Positions 7,574 to 16,715 of a DNA stretch of 64,000 nt are shown piece after piece (the stretch's first letter is position 1; each line of letters starts with the position of its first letter). The position numbers and the translations under genes were made by a program. Under the pieces are notes generated by a model, which was given only the letters and a program-made list of their open reading frames with translations, made no database searches and was not told where the DNA came from. The DNA comes from Desulfonatronospira thiodismutans ASO3-1 (GTDB lineage: Bacteria > Desulfobacterota > Desulfovibrionia > Desulfovibrionales > Desulfonatronovibrionaceae), in the NCBI RefSeq assembly GCF_000174435.1, contig NZ_ACJN02000005.1:47822-111821 (forward strand). The letters are read 5' to 3'.

Positions 7574-10302
7574 GATGGAAACCTTATCTTTAAATGCAAA
7601 TAACGAACATGATCAAACAGAACATGCCTGTATCACCCTGGTCACCAGCTATTATCCTGAGTGTGTTACAAAACAGTATTGGTTGGATGACAACCAGGAG
7701 CTGCAAAAAAAGACCACTGCTTACATGGTTCGGGGAAAAGCAGAAATCATTGACATAGCTGGTCTAAGCGACTTCTCAACATTATTGCAAAACTTAAAAC
7801 CGAACCAGGCCTTGACATATGGAATCCCTCCTGAAAGTGGGATCGAACTGGTAACAAGCAAAAAGTGGTTTAAAATGGGCAAGCCTGCAAACAAAATCCC
7901 AAGAACCAAGGAAATGTTTACTTGGAAAAATGGTCCTGGCGTATTGATGCTTGATTATGACCCGGATGCCGGAAACAAAGCTTTAAGCAAAGAGGAAATT
8001 GTCCAGGCGCTAAGAAGCACTTTGCCGGGGCTGGCAAAAGCAAAAATGCTGTGGTGGACATCGAGCAGCAGTCATATATTCAATAACGGTAAGGACATTA
8101 CCGGACTTAAGGGTCAGCGCCTGTACCTGTTTGTAAAAGACAGTAGAGACATACCCAGAGCTGGCCAGGCATTAAATGAACATCTTTGGGCCGCCGGGTA
8201 CGGGTATTACATGGTTAGCAAAGCAGGCAGCCTGCTTGAGAGATGTCTTTTTGATACCTCTGTCTGGCAGTCAAACCGACTTGATTTTGCAGCCGGGGCA
8301 TACACATACAGTCCTTTGGAACAAAAACGAGGGGTGCCTGAAATCATACCCGGTCAATGCGAGTTCATTGATACCACCGTGGCCATTCCTGAATTATGTA
8401 CACAAACACAGGCCTTGGCAAATGAAAAAAGAGAAAAGGCAAGAAGGGACGCTGGAGAAGAGGTCAAAACTCAAAAGAAGAAATATATCCACGACAAGAC
8501 CCAGGAAATAGCTGGTTCCAACGCAGGGCCGAATAAAATCGAAAAGGTTCAAAAGACAGTTGAGCAGGCACTTGAGAAAAACAGCCTTAATTATGATTAC
8601 CCGATTATTGTTGTTGATGAAAATACCCAGAAAGAATATCGGGTTACGGTTGAGCAGATTCTGGCTAACAAGAAAAAGTACCATGAGTGTCTTACCAAAG
8701 ACCCACTGGAACCAGAGTATGATGGAGGCAGAGCTGTCGGAAAGTTATATCTCAAGGCCAATCCCACCCTAAATTCTTTTGCCCATGGGGGCAGGAAATT
8801 TAAACTGCTGCCCAGATTACAACGAGATGAGGTGGTTGAATATGCAAGAAAGGGAGAACTAGGATGCGCAGAATTGTTTTCCAGCCTGTTTAGAGGGCAT
8901 TTCTGTTATGACCATACAGAAGGTGGCTGGTATGAATTTCTGGGGCATTACTGGCAGATGGAAAAAGTGGGCAGACATTTAAAATCCGCAATTAACAAGG
9001 TCCAAACCATCTTTGAACAAACTAAAAATGAGCTGGATGGCGAAATCATGATATTGGGCCAAAAGATAAAAAATCCACAAAATGAAAATGACAGCAAGGA
9101 AAAGATGAAGCAGGAAAAGGATAGACTTCAGGACCAGTTTCAAAATGTCTCCAAAATAGTTAGAAAATTAAACAAGCTGGCCTTCAGAAAACAGGTTGTG
9201 GAATTTGCAGCTCAGGGAGATAAAGCTTTGGGTATAAGGGGCGATGAATGGGATCTTAAGCCCTGGAAACTGCCCTGTGCTAACGGCGTTCTGGACCTGA
9301 AAAATGGCAATTTGAGGGAAGGAAGGCCTGACGACTATCTGCGCTCAGCCTGCCCTACCAGCTTCAACCCCGAAGCTGAGGCACCTACATGGGAGAAGGC
9401 ATTACAGGAGATATTTGCTGAAGATAAGGAGTTAATAAATTTTGTACAGCGTGTGCTTGGAATGGCCCTTGTCGGTGATACCGTTGAGCATAAAATGATA
9501 GTTCTATGGGGATGTGGACGAAACGGTAAGTAAGGACACCATTTTGGAGGCCATAAGTCATGTGCTGGGAAATAGTCTGGCTGGTGCTGTTCAGTCCGAA
9601 CTTTTGCTGGATCAGGGACGCCTTAAAAGCAGCAGTGGTCCAAGTGCCGATATCATGCGTCTGCGTGGGCTCAGGCTTGCGTGGGCCAGTGAAACAAACG
9701 AAGGGCGAAAACTGGATGCTGGCAAGATCAAGCTATTGACAGGTGGTGGCAACCTGGTCGGTCGGGCACCCTACAGCAAGTACGAAGTCAGTTTTGCCCA
9801 AAGCCATACCCTGTTTTTACTTACAAACTGCAAGCCACATGCCCCCAGTGATGATTATGCCTTGTGGAAAAGGATGGTACTTATCCCGTTTACCCAGTCG
9901 TTTGTAGACTCTCCTGAAAAAACAAACGAAAGACAGGTGGATAAATACTTGCTTGAAAAACTTAAAAACGAAGCAGAGGGTATTCTTGCCTGGTTGGTAC
10001 GGGGATGTGCGGCCTGGCAGAAATATGGCCTGAATCCGCCTGGAATCGTTAACCAGGCTGTGCAGGATTATAGAAATGATGAAGATATCCTGCAGCAGTT
10101 TATTGAAGATGCTTGTTTTCAAGGTAATGATTGCATGGCTTGTGCTAGCGACCTGTATGAGCACTACAAATCGTGGATGCATAATAATAGTATGAAACCT
10201 CTTACCGGAACCAAATTTGGTCGTAAAATGTCAGAACGATATAATAAGAAAAAAGTGGGCAATATTAACTACTATATGAACATTGGTATTTTGTCCAGTT
10301 AA
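7566..10302 (+). pseudogene. Phage/plasmid primase-helicase, frameshifted
   Basis: This is a P4/D5-type replication protein with primase and SF3-helicase regions. The N-terminal region carries archaeo-eukaryotic primase signatures: VLMLDYDPD (metal-binding DxD), SSSSH and RLDFAAGAY. The middle is a coiled coil. The D5-N type region (PCANGVLDLKNG) leads to the Walker A WGCGRNGK, where the frame stops at 9533. A directly repeated TAAG (9527-9534) causes the shift. Removing one copy gives GRNGKDTILEAISHVLG and continues in the frame read to 10302, with the helicase core (RLAWASETNEGRKLDAGKIK, LFLLTNCKPHAPSDD). ATG 7566 follows AAGGAGG at 7554-7560. The break falls exactly in the P-loop, so helicase activity is probably lost unless frameshifting occurs. 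Confidence 0.85.
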
Positions 10303-10311
10303 ATTTATACT

Positions 10312-10421
10312 CCGGGTATGCCAAGTTTACCATCTATGTAACAAACTTTATATATGCATAATATCTATTTTTTTGAATTTTAAAAAGTTTATGCAAAATG
10401 GTCTTAACTTGGCATACCCGG
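10312..10421. repeat. 16-bp perfect inverted repeat after the primase
   Basis: CCGGGTATGCCAAGTT (10312-10327) and its exact complement AACTTGGCATACCCGG (10406-10421) flank 78 bp of AT-rich DNA, 10 bp after the helicase stop. In P4-like elements the origin and its iterated or inverted sites lie near the primase gene, so this is a candidate origin. It could also be a long-loop terminator. Confidence 0.55.
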
Positions 10422-10807
10422 CATAAGAATCAATGCAATATTTTTTGTTGTATTTCCTATATTTTTTAAAAATGGATTCAATAATAATTTTTTATATTAA
10501 TTATATTTTTAATTATTGTATACATGCATTAAATATAAATCAACAGCATAACACAGTAATAGATACCATTTTTTGACCAACATGTAAACAGCATTTTATG
10601 ATAATGACATAAACACAAAAAACTCCGTTTTTCTCGTAGGTTTTATCAAAACATAAAACTCCTCTCTGATTGGTGAAAATTTTCATAATACAGTCCAGCT
10701 GTAGAAAAACATTTTTGTTGCCAATTATTTATAAACTCGAATTTCATCCGGCCACTACCGCACAGCCAGGTTCCTTACCAGCATCCTGGTCCACTCTTCT
10801 CTGCCGC
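10422..10807. other. AT-rich intergenic region, candidate origin DNA
   Basis: About 390 bp without a supported gene. It is highly AT-rich, and a near-inverted repeat runs from CAATAATAA to TTAATTATTG around 10478-10518. The nearby 16-bp inverted repeat and the primase gene make this the best place for a replication origin, but nothing proves it. Confidence 0.35.
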
Positions 10808-11782
10808 TCAGGGTGGGTATTTTGCCTCATTTAGTTTATTTGCCAGTTCCACGTAGGAAATTTCTGGATCTTTCTCCTTTTCCATCCTGATCCATTGGGT
10901 GACGGCTGCTTTGTCCGGCTTGCCGTTATGGATGCTGTTTCTCACAAACTCCAGGTCTGCATAAGCATAGTCGTCCAGGGGCGCAGATTCTTGTGCTTCC
11001 TGCGGGATTGACTCAGCATCTACAAGATTGATCGATGGATGGCTGACCTGCATTTTCTCCAGATCCAGGTCGCTCAGCTCAACCCCTTCAGCTGGATCAG
11101 CCCCCAAATCATTTTCCAACTGCCCCAGCCTTTCCTCCAGGTTATTCATTCCCTCCTGGACCTGGGTGAGTGCTTTGTATACCTGCACCATGGAGCCATT
11201 TATTTCCGCTGTCAGATTTAAAAGGGTGTCTTCCAGGGCATCAGCCAAGCCCTTGATTTTTTTCTGGACTACAAGTTCAGCTTGGCTGGACACTGCGGCA
11301 TAAAGCTCCTGCTGGAGTTCGTCTTTTAGCTGGGAGTTTTGAATAAAACATTCGCCGCATTCTCCAACACCATCTTTCCTCGTTCCGTTTTCTCCTTCCT
11401 CCTCAAGAATCCTCCTACCTCCTCCTTCATCCTCCTTCCTCTTCGTTCCTCCTCCTTCGTTCTCATCCCTCCTCGTTCGTCCTCCTTCCTCTTCAGCGCC
11501 ACTGGTAAGGCTAGACATCAGATTGTTAAGAGCCTGAAGGCCTGACAATCCCTGTTTTTCGGTCAAATAATCCCTGATCATGGCAAATGTGTATCCGTGT
11601 TCTCGTAAAGTGAAAACCAATTCAAAAAAATCAAGATTATCAGACCAGTATCTATAATGTCTCCCGTCATAAAGGCTGCTGAGATAATCTGAAAAATAAT
11701 CCTTGCAGTCGATGACAGAGCGATAACGAATACCCAAAAGTTCAGCAATATCCCTGAGCGTTAACAGGCTTTTCTCCGTCAT
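10808..11782 (-). CDS. MerR-like regulator with low-complexity linker and coiled coil
   Basis: This 324-aa protein has an N-terminal MerR-type helix-turn-helix (residues about 5-75: LLTLRDIAELLGIRYRSVID, then YTFAMIRDYLTEKQG). A low-complexity linker of Glu, Gly, Arg and Lys (about 95-130) follows, with a CGEC motif, a long coiled coil (about 145-235) and an acidic C-terminal domain ending AKYPP. This is the layout of plasmid/island regulators or ParM/Noc-like DNA-binding bridges, but I cannot name the family. A candidate operator lies upstream at 11823-11846. The codons of the linker form a CT-rich microsatellite-like tract. Confidence 0.65.
   Translation of the reverse strand: MTEKSLLTLRDIAELLGIRYRSVIDCKDYFSDYLSSLYDGRHYRYWSDNLDFFELVFTLREHGYTFAMIRDYLTEKQGLSGLQALNNLMSSLTSGAEEEGGRTRRDENEGGGTKRKEDEGGGRRILEEEGENGTRKDGVGECGECFIQNSQLKDELQQELYAAVSSQAELVVQKKIKGLADALEDTLLNLTAEINGSMVQVYKALTQVQEGMNNLEERLGQLENDLGADPAEGVELSDLDLEKMQVSHPSINLVDAESIPQEAQESAPLDDYAYADLEFVRNSIHNGKPDKAAVTQWIRMEKEKDPEISYVELANKLNEAKYPP
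11399..11494. repeat. CCT-rich low-complexity tract
   Basis: Imperfect repeats of CCTCCTTC-type units encode the Glu/Gly/Arg-rich linker of the regulator. Units are not exact, but the tract looks prone to slippage. Confidence 0.6.
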
Positions 11783-11822
11783 GTGATTACCATCCCGTAA
11801 TTTTTTGATACTTTTGCGGTTA

Positions 11823-11846
11823 TGTTACCATTAACACCGTGTAACA
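11823..11846. promoter_or_regulatory. Candidate operator TGTTAC-N12-GTAACA
   Basis: This inverted repeat lies about 40 bp upstream of the regulator start at 11782. A further TGTTACCAT half-site occurs at about 11879-11887. Autoregulation by the MerR-like protein is a reasonable inference. Confidence 0.45.
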
Positions 11847-11896
11847 ATAAAGTTTCAGCGATAACATCCGTCATCATTTGTTACCATGCTTTCCCT

Positions 11897-12101
11897 CTGA
11901 TGGGTGAGGCCTTTAAAATGCCCCGATCACCTTCACTCTATCAGTATTAACTACCTGATTTTACACAACCCATCAGAAAAAATCCCACCAACAAAATTTT
12001 CACCTTCTTATATCCCATCAGCTGTCGGCCAAAAGTGTCAGAACATATATAATGAATTCAAAGGATTGGGTATCAAAATCATCCACCTTATATCCCATCA
12101 G
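11897..12101. repeat. Repeated CCCATCAG motifs beside integrase
   Basis: CCCATCAG occurs at 11969-11976, 12014-12021 and 12094-12101, and inverted at 11897-11904. The last two share the longer TTATATCCCATCAG. They lie within 225 bp of the 3' end of the integrase gene, where att core and arm sites are often found. Confidence 0.5.
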
Positions 12102-12117
12102 ATCAGAGCTTAGGGTA

Positions 12118-13302
12118 TCAGCTTTTTCGCCCTGAAGCACTTTCACTTGTCTTGCCCTGGATGCTGGAAAAGACAAGCTCAGTAGCATCTTTCAGGGTAT
12201 CTTGTGACAGATGCGCATACCTCTGGGTGGTTGATATGTCAGCATGACCAAGAAGTTTTTGGACTTCGTAAAGAGATCTGCCACTGTTTATAAGCAGACT
12301 GGCAAAGTTATGCCGCAGATCATGTATGCGAACATCAGGAATACCTGCCTTTTTGCGTATGCGATCCCAAGTGCCATGGAAATGCTTCATAGGCTCACCT
12401 GTCTCCGGGTTTGGGAATACATACTCGCATCCATTTTCTTTACGCCTCTCCAGAACATTTAATGCTCCCCTGGACAGGGGAATAACCTTTTTTACCTTGG
12501 CTTTGTTCCGCTCTGCCGGAATAATCCAGACTCCCTTTGCCATATCCAGTTCCTGCCATGGCAGATTGACTGCCTCTGAGCGCCTTGCTCCAGTTAGAAT
12601 CAAAAACTCAATAATGTCAGGTACAACAGGGCTTCTGCACTTTTTTAATTCGCTAAGCAGCCTTTCGGTTTCATCACTGCTCAAATACCTCTCTTTATGA
12701 TTTTCTTCTTCAAGTCTGGAGACATGCCTGGTCGGGCTTTTATCAATGACTTCCCACCGTTCCGCCAGGTTGAATATGTATTTGACCAGGGCCATGTAGC
12801 GATTCACTGATCCCGGTTTATGCCCCATGCGCAGAAAATTCGACTGTAGCTCCTGGACATCATCTCTGGTGATCTCAGACAATTTCATATTACCCCACAA
12901 GGGCATAATTCTTTGGTTGATCAATTTTTCATCGAACTCCCAGCTTCTTTTATGCACCTTGATATACGGAATATACTTGTCTTCTACGAACTGCTTAAAG
13001 CTTGGCATATTGCGGTTTTTTTCTACCTGCTCTCTGGGATCGTAGCCCATGATTGTCTGCGATCTGATTTGTTTTGCTCTGTGACGGGCATCTTCAAGTG
13101 ATATGGAATCTGTGGGGCCTATTCTGGCCTGTTTGACCCTGCCGAATTTGTCCCGGTAGCGCTGGTAATAAGTGCACTTGCCAGTGCTTCTTACTTCCAG
13201 GGTGAAGCCGGGAATGTCTGAGTCAAAATAGTCAACCTTGGCCTTGTTCCTGACAGTGGGTGGGTTGGAGACGAATGAGGGGGTTAGATGGATTTTGGGC
13301 AT
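12118..13302 (-). CDS. Tyrosine integrase (DUF4102-type)
   Basis: This 394-aa island/phage integrase is intact. It has an N-terminal DUF4102-like arm-binding domain (residues about 15-95), a SAM-like core-binding domain (about 105-190) and a catalytic domain with LTGARRSEAVNL (Arg), a Lys strand near RNKAKVKK, IHDLRHNFAS (HxxR), LLGHADIS and TQRYAHL (Tyr nucleophile). GGAGG precedes the start. It is a close paralogue of the integrase split by IS21 at 409-4969, so the two may be integrases of related elements in tandem. Repeated CCCATCAG motifs lie just beyond its 3' end. Confidence 0.93.
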   Translation of the reverse strand: MPKIHLTPSFVSNPPTVRNKAKVDYFDSDIPGFTLEVRSTGKCTYYQRYRDKFGRVKQARIGPTDSISLEDARHRAKQIRSQTIMGYDPREQVEKNRNMPSFKQFVEDKYIPYIKVHKRSWEFDEKLINQRIMPLWGNMKLSEITRDDVQELQSNFLRMGHKPGSVNRYMALVKYIFNLAERWEVIDKSPTRHVSRLEEENHKERYLSSDETERLLSELKKCRSPVVPDIIEFLILTGARRSEAVNLPWQELDMAKGVWIIPAERNKAKVKKVIPLSRGALNVLERRKENGCEYVFPNPETGEPMKHFHGTWDRIRKKAGIPDVRIHDLRHNFASLLINSGRSLYEVQKLLGHADISTTQRYAHLSQDTLKDATELVFSSIQGKTSESASGRKS

Positions 13303-13452
13303 TGATAATCCTCCATATAATATTTATAAATATAAATTACATTTATAAGGCCTGTAAACTGTCACCATAATTAAAAATAATATAAGATTTTTTTATAGAA
13401 GTCAAGATCAATATCTGATAGTAAGAAGAAAATTGTTTCCAGGGATAAACAA

Positions 13453-13737
13453 ATGTTCAAAGAGGTCACAGGAGAGCAAATACGAGCCGCAAGGGCTTTA
13501 TTAGGCTGGTCACAAAAGAGGCTTGCTGAAGAAACTTATATGTCGCAAACTCCCATCACCAGGCTGGAACGAGGGATAGTAGACAGGGTGAGTACATTAA
13601 AGTTAGTGGTTCAAACACTGGAGGAGGCCGGGATAGAATTTGTCAACAGGCCCGATGGGACGCTCGGCGTGCACCTGTTGCCGGACAGAAATGATTCAGA
13701 TAAGCAGCTTACAGAAAATGACCAGCATTTAACTTAA
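13453..13737 (+). CDS. Xre-family helix-turn-helix regulator
   Basis: The 94-aa protein has an N-terminal Cro/C1 helix-turn-helix, GEQIRAARALLGWSQKRLAEE followed by MSQTPITRLERG. A short C-terminal segment (TLEEAGIEFVNRPDGTLGVHL) is typical of small transcriptional regulators with a GIEFI tail. It is divergent from the integrase at 12118-13302, with about 150 bp between starts. It might control the integrase promoter. The ribosome binding site (AGGGA) is weak. Confidence 0.8.
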   Translation: MFKEVTGEQIRAARALLGWSQKRLAEETYMSQTPITRLERGIVDRVSTLKLVVQTLEEAGIEFVNRPDGTLGVHLLPDRNDSDKQLTENDQHLT

Positions 13738-13907
13738 GCGTAGCAGACAACATATACAAACCCTTACAACCTTGAAGCCACAGAAAGCCCAAGAAGGACC
13801 TTGAAATCAAAAAAGCGACCCTTGGCTCGAACAAAACCCTTGAAGCCACACATGGGCTTTGTATGGCTTTTTAGCTGGCCGAGCTGAATTATTTAAGGAG
13901 GATAGAC
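13738..13907. other. Short intergenic region with a direct repeat
   Basis: CCTTGAAGCCACA occurs near 13769 and again near 13839. The second copy runs into an AGCCACACA/TTTGTATGGCT near-hairpin followed by TTTTTA, which may terminate upstream transcription. GGAGG precedes the next gene. Confidence 0.35.
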
Positions 13908-14111
13908 ATGAAGGCTTATGAATACATTGCAGAAGTTTCACCAGACGGGCACATCTCTGTTCCAGAAGACTTGAAGGAAAAGCTGGCACAGAATCCCAAA
14001 GTCAGGGTAATGTTATTATTTGAAGACGAGGAAAACTCATGGAATGAATTCACAAGGTCCGAATTTCTAAAGGGCTATTCACATAAGGACTCAGTGTATG
14101 ACAACCTATAG
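13908..14111 (+). CDS. Antitoxin of a PemK/MazF-like pair
   Basis: The 67-aa protein starts with YEYIAEVSPDGHISVPEDLKEKL, a pattern of short AbrB-like or DUF-type antitoxins that occur immediately upstream of PemK/MazF-like toxins. A strong AAGGAGG lies 8 bp upstream. Its 3' end overlaps the toxin start by 14 bp, so translation is coupled. The C-terminal tail (TRSEFLKGYSHKDSVYDNL) would be the toxin-binding segment. The family name is not certain; the role follows from gene order. Confidence 0.75.
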   Translation: MKAYEYIAEVSPDGHISVPEDLKEKLAQNPKVRVMLLFEDEENSWNEFTRSEFLKGYSHKDSVYDNL

Positions 14112-14430
14112 CTTTGGCGATATCGTTTTGATTGGCTTCCCACATACAAGCCAGTCAGAGATGGCCAAAAGGCCGGCACTTGTCATTTATGACTCCGCTG
14201 ATAATGACTTGCTTCTGGCCAGGATCACCTCACAAAGGTACACCTCACAATCTGATTATAGAATAATAGACTGGCAAGATGCAGGTCTTATACTGGAATC
14301 ATATATCAGGCTGGGCAAGCTGGCCACCATTGAAAAGAAATATGTACTTCGGCTATTGGGACGATTGCAGAAGCAAGAGCAGGACAAAGTCCTCTCTATC
14401 CTGAAGGATATAGTCTGTGGTGGGCATTAA
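14098..14430 (+). CDS. PemK/MazF-family toxin
   Basis: This 110-aa protein resembles PemK/MazF-fold endoribonuclease toxins. It has the N-terminal YSFGDIVLIGFPHT strand, KRPALVIYDSADNDLLLARITSQ, and the C-terminal IRLGKLATIEKKYVLRLLGRL. Members cut mRNA and are neutralised by the upstream antitoxin. It overlaps the antitoxin gene by 14 bp. It appears intact. A GC hairpin follows at 14470-14488. Confidence 0.85.
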   Translation: MTTYSFGDIVLIGFPHTSQSEMAKRPALVIYDSADNDLLLARITSQRYTSQSDYRIIDWQDAGLILESYIRLGKLATIEKKYVLRLLGRLQKQEQDKVLSILKDIVCGGH

Positions 14431-14469
14431 AACTTTTAACAAGAAGGTTGCCGGATTTTGAATCCACAC

Positions 14470-14488
14470 AAGGCCGAATAACGGCCTT
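14470..14488 (+). terminator. Hairpin after the toxin gene
   Basis: AAGGCCG (14470-14476) pairs with CGGCCTT (14482-14488) around AATAA, 40 bp after the toxin stop. No long T-tract follows. Confidence 0.5.
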
Positions 14489-14574
14489 AGATAGTAAAAG
14501 ATGAGGCAAGGGTCGGATAAAAGGCTGGAAGCCACACACAAAAGCGTGGGGGCTATTCTTGAGGGTGTGAGGGT

Positions 14575-14604
14575 AAAAAGCCAGCAGAGAAATCCCCTGC
14601 TGGC
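14575..14604 (-). terminator. Rho-independent terminator of the 71-aa gene family
   Basis: On the minus strand, GCCAGCAG pairs with CTGCTGGC and is followed by TTTTT. The same terminator follows the intact 71-aa gene (27806-27830), and its relics flank the remnant near 57.2-57.3 kb, so it travels with that gene. Confidence 0.75.
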
Positions 14605-14613
14605 CTACATAGA

Positions 14614-14745
14614 TCAACTAAGCTCTTCTGGTTCTTCCTCTTTGGCGGCCTTGAGCTTTTCATCCAGCTCTCTTAGGCTATTCAAGAAATTACTGGCTTG
14701 AGACGCCGGAATAATCAAGGTGCCGACTTCTAAGACTCTGGCAAA
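14614..14745 (-). pseudogene. Remnant of a 71-aa surface-locus protein
   Basis: The minus strand encodes about 43 residues, EVGTLIIPASQASNFLNSLRELDEKLK and an acidic tail, then TGA. This matches the C-terminal two thirds of the protein at 27840-28055 (EAGTLIIPANQASNFMN...). The N-terminal third is missing. It lies four bases after the stop of the protease/Calx-beta pseudogene and retains its terminator, so a decayed copy of the protease-plus-71-aa gene order is visible here. Confidence 0.75.
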
Positions 14746-14748
14746 CAC

Positions 14749-16298
14749 TTAAACATCAAAAAGCTCCGGCTCCAGATCGGTTACTCCAGCCAGGCCTACT
14801 TCGTCATCGTGCACAACCCTCTGGGCTGTGAGCTCTTCCTTGCCCTCGGGAAATTTGGCACCTTCCGGGTTTTCCAGCACCAGGAAAAAATCGCGCTCGC
14901 CCTGATTGGAATTAGCCAGGGTCTGCACCCAGACCTTGGCCCACTGATCTCCCTCTTCCAGGGTCAATGTACCTTCGGTGGGTATATAGTCATATCGTAA
15001 TCATTCAGGGGGTGCCAGCAATCGCTACCGAGAATAAACTTGAGGCGTACCCTCCAGCCGTGAGCGGCAGAGCCGCCCGCGTGCAACGAAGTTGCCCGTG
15101 CCAAAAAAATCTTCTTAGGCACGGGAAGCCTTCAGGCTTCACACAGGTACTCCGCACACACGGTTTGGAAGAATAAAGATCCCCAGAAGCATGCCCCGCC
15201 CATATCTTTAAACACAGTCTTGAGGTATTCGTTATAGTTTCTTCAGGCTTTGTGTGCGCAGGCAGCAAATAGTTTTAAGGATATGTGCGGGGGCATTACC
15301 CGCCTGACAGACAGGCAAATTGGCATGCCCCCCTGAAGGGTTACGTCATATCCAGCCTCGGCTGTACCGTCACGGGTATAAAAATCCACCGAGACTTCCC
15401 GGCTGGCGGGAGAGCCAAGCTCCACCATAAACCATACGCCTTCGCCTTCTGATACTTCCATGGGCACGGAATCCCTGGAAGGAGGCTCTGTGCTGCGGGC
15501 TTCTGGCTCCTGGACCACACCTGTAGATTGATCTATCCAGTCCGTATAAGAGCTAATCCGGGTGGATACCCCGATGTCGCCTACCGTGCCTACAGGCTGA
15601 TCACCGGAGATAAATGTGTGTATTCCGGCTAAAAGCCAGTCGTCTTCATCTGCCAGAAACAGGCCTCCGCCTGAATCGCCGGGAGTAAGCATAGCCTCGT
15701 ATTCGCCAACACCCAGGTGGGTCTCTCCCAGGATATTGCCAAGGGTATCATTTCTAATAGTTCCGTCATCGTAGTCGAATACCAGCTGATCCTCAAGGCT
15801 GCCTTTCCAGCCCCGTGCAGACATGGGCTCGGCTGTAGCATCCACAGTGTTTAGACCCTCTCTTAAGGTGGGCTGGGGATCATTTTTGGGAGTGCCGTAA
15901 GGATACATCCCCTCGCCGTATCCGGTTAGAAAAGCCAGCTGCCCTACCTCATCATCCTCCCGGTACAGCTCGTAGCGATCCGCTGATGCAGGAGCGGACC
16001 TCTCCAGGGTAACCAGGGCCAGGTCATGCCAGTATCCTTCCAGATCATCCGCCATATAGGCCGGATAGGTTTTAATATCCTGAACCTGTGCGTAGTCTGC
16101 CTAACCCGGAAAATAGACTTTGGTGTCAGAGGGATCAAAGTCATCCACCACGTGGGCGGCTGTGAGAATATGCAGACCTGATCTGGATAGAACACCAGAG
16201 CCCGAGGATTCACCATCTGCAATGCGCACCACCCCGGACCACTCTGATTCAGGTACTTCTCCGCCTCCATCCAGACGGTTTATTGCGGGATAATACAT
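14749..16298 (-). pseudogene. Secreted trypsin-like protease with Calx-beta domain (broken)
   Basis: ATG 16298 follows GGGAGG at 16309-16314. The S1-type protease domain shows LTAAHVVDDF (catalytic His), HDLALVTLE (Asp) and TPGDSGGGLF (Ser). It is followed by a Calx-beta domain (EGEGVWFMVELGSPASREV ... DGTAEAGYD | YIPTEGTLTLEEGDQW ... FFLVLENPEGA). Two lesions are seen: an in-frame TAG after KVYFPG (16101-16103), and a 348-bp miniature element inserted inside the Calx-beta domain at 14997-15344. Removing the insert and one copy of its 8-bp duplication restores AGYDYIPTEGT. This protein probably belonged to the same secreted repertoire as the giant protease protein at 43828-49122. Confidence 0.85.
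14997..15344. mobile_element. IS66-like miniature element with 8-bp target duplication
   Basis: The ends read GTAATCATTCAGGGGG and, from the other side, GTAACCCTTCAGGGGG. They are flanked by the direct repeat GTCATATC (14989-14996 and 15345-15352). GTAA termini with 8-bp duplications are characteristic of IS66-family ends. There is no transposase inside. The interior contains hairpin-rich DNA (for example GGCACGGG and its complement) that differs from the smaller copy at 57400-57573. Confidence 0.8.
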
Positions 16299-16339
16299 AG
16301 TGTGTCTACCTCCCAAAATATATGGCTCCAGAAATTTTA

Positions 16340-16506
16340 TCATACCTCGAGCAGTGCAAGCAGATACTGCCCATACCCGTTCTTGCCCATGGACCTGGCT
16401 GTATTCTCCAGCTCCTGGTCCGTAAGCCAGCCGTTTCTCCAGGCTATCTCTTCCAGGCAGGCTATCTTATACCCCTGGCGTTTTTCAATGGTCTCCACAC
16501 CAGAAA
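16340..16506 (-). pseudogene. rmlA: 3' remnant of glucose-1-phosphate thymidylyltransferase
   Basis: About 54 codons, [29 protein letters not shown] ... [14 protein letters not shown], match the extreme C-terminus of RmlA/RfbA (dTDP-glucose synthase of the dTDP-rhamnose pathway), where KxGxKIACxEEIA and KNGYGQYL are strongly conserved. The rest of the gene is gone: the upstream sequence belongs to the end of the recombinase element. This shows that the RIT-side rearrangement removed a surface-polysaccharide gene. Confidence 0.85.
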
Positions 16507-16715
16507 AAAAACGCAAGAAGAGACTGTCCCTTATGTTGCGAGTTCTCGTAACAGGCTGATATGCATGTAAATAAACCGGATTTGGCGGGGTCTTCATATC
16601 TTCATGGATACCAGGGGGATATGAAGACATGCAGCATAATTATTTTGGGCTGGCAACATAATTTTTGGCCTTGGAATATAGTACCACTTGTTTGGACTCA
16701 GCCTGCATATGGGCC

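Noticed and set aside
15005..15268. Group II intron or retron fragment inside the MITE at 14997-15344
   Set aside because: Some hairpins resemble an intron 3' domain, but no reverse transcriptase, domain V consensus or splice boundary could be identified.
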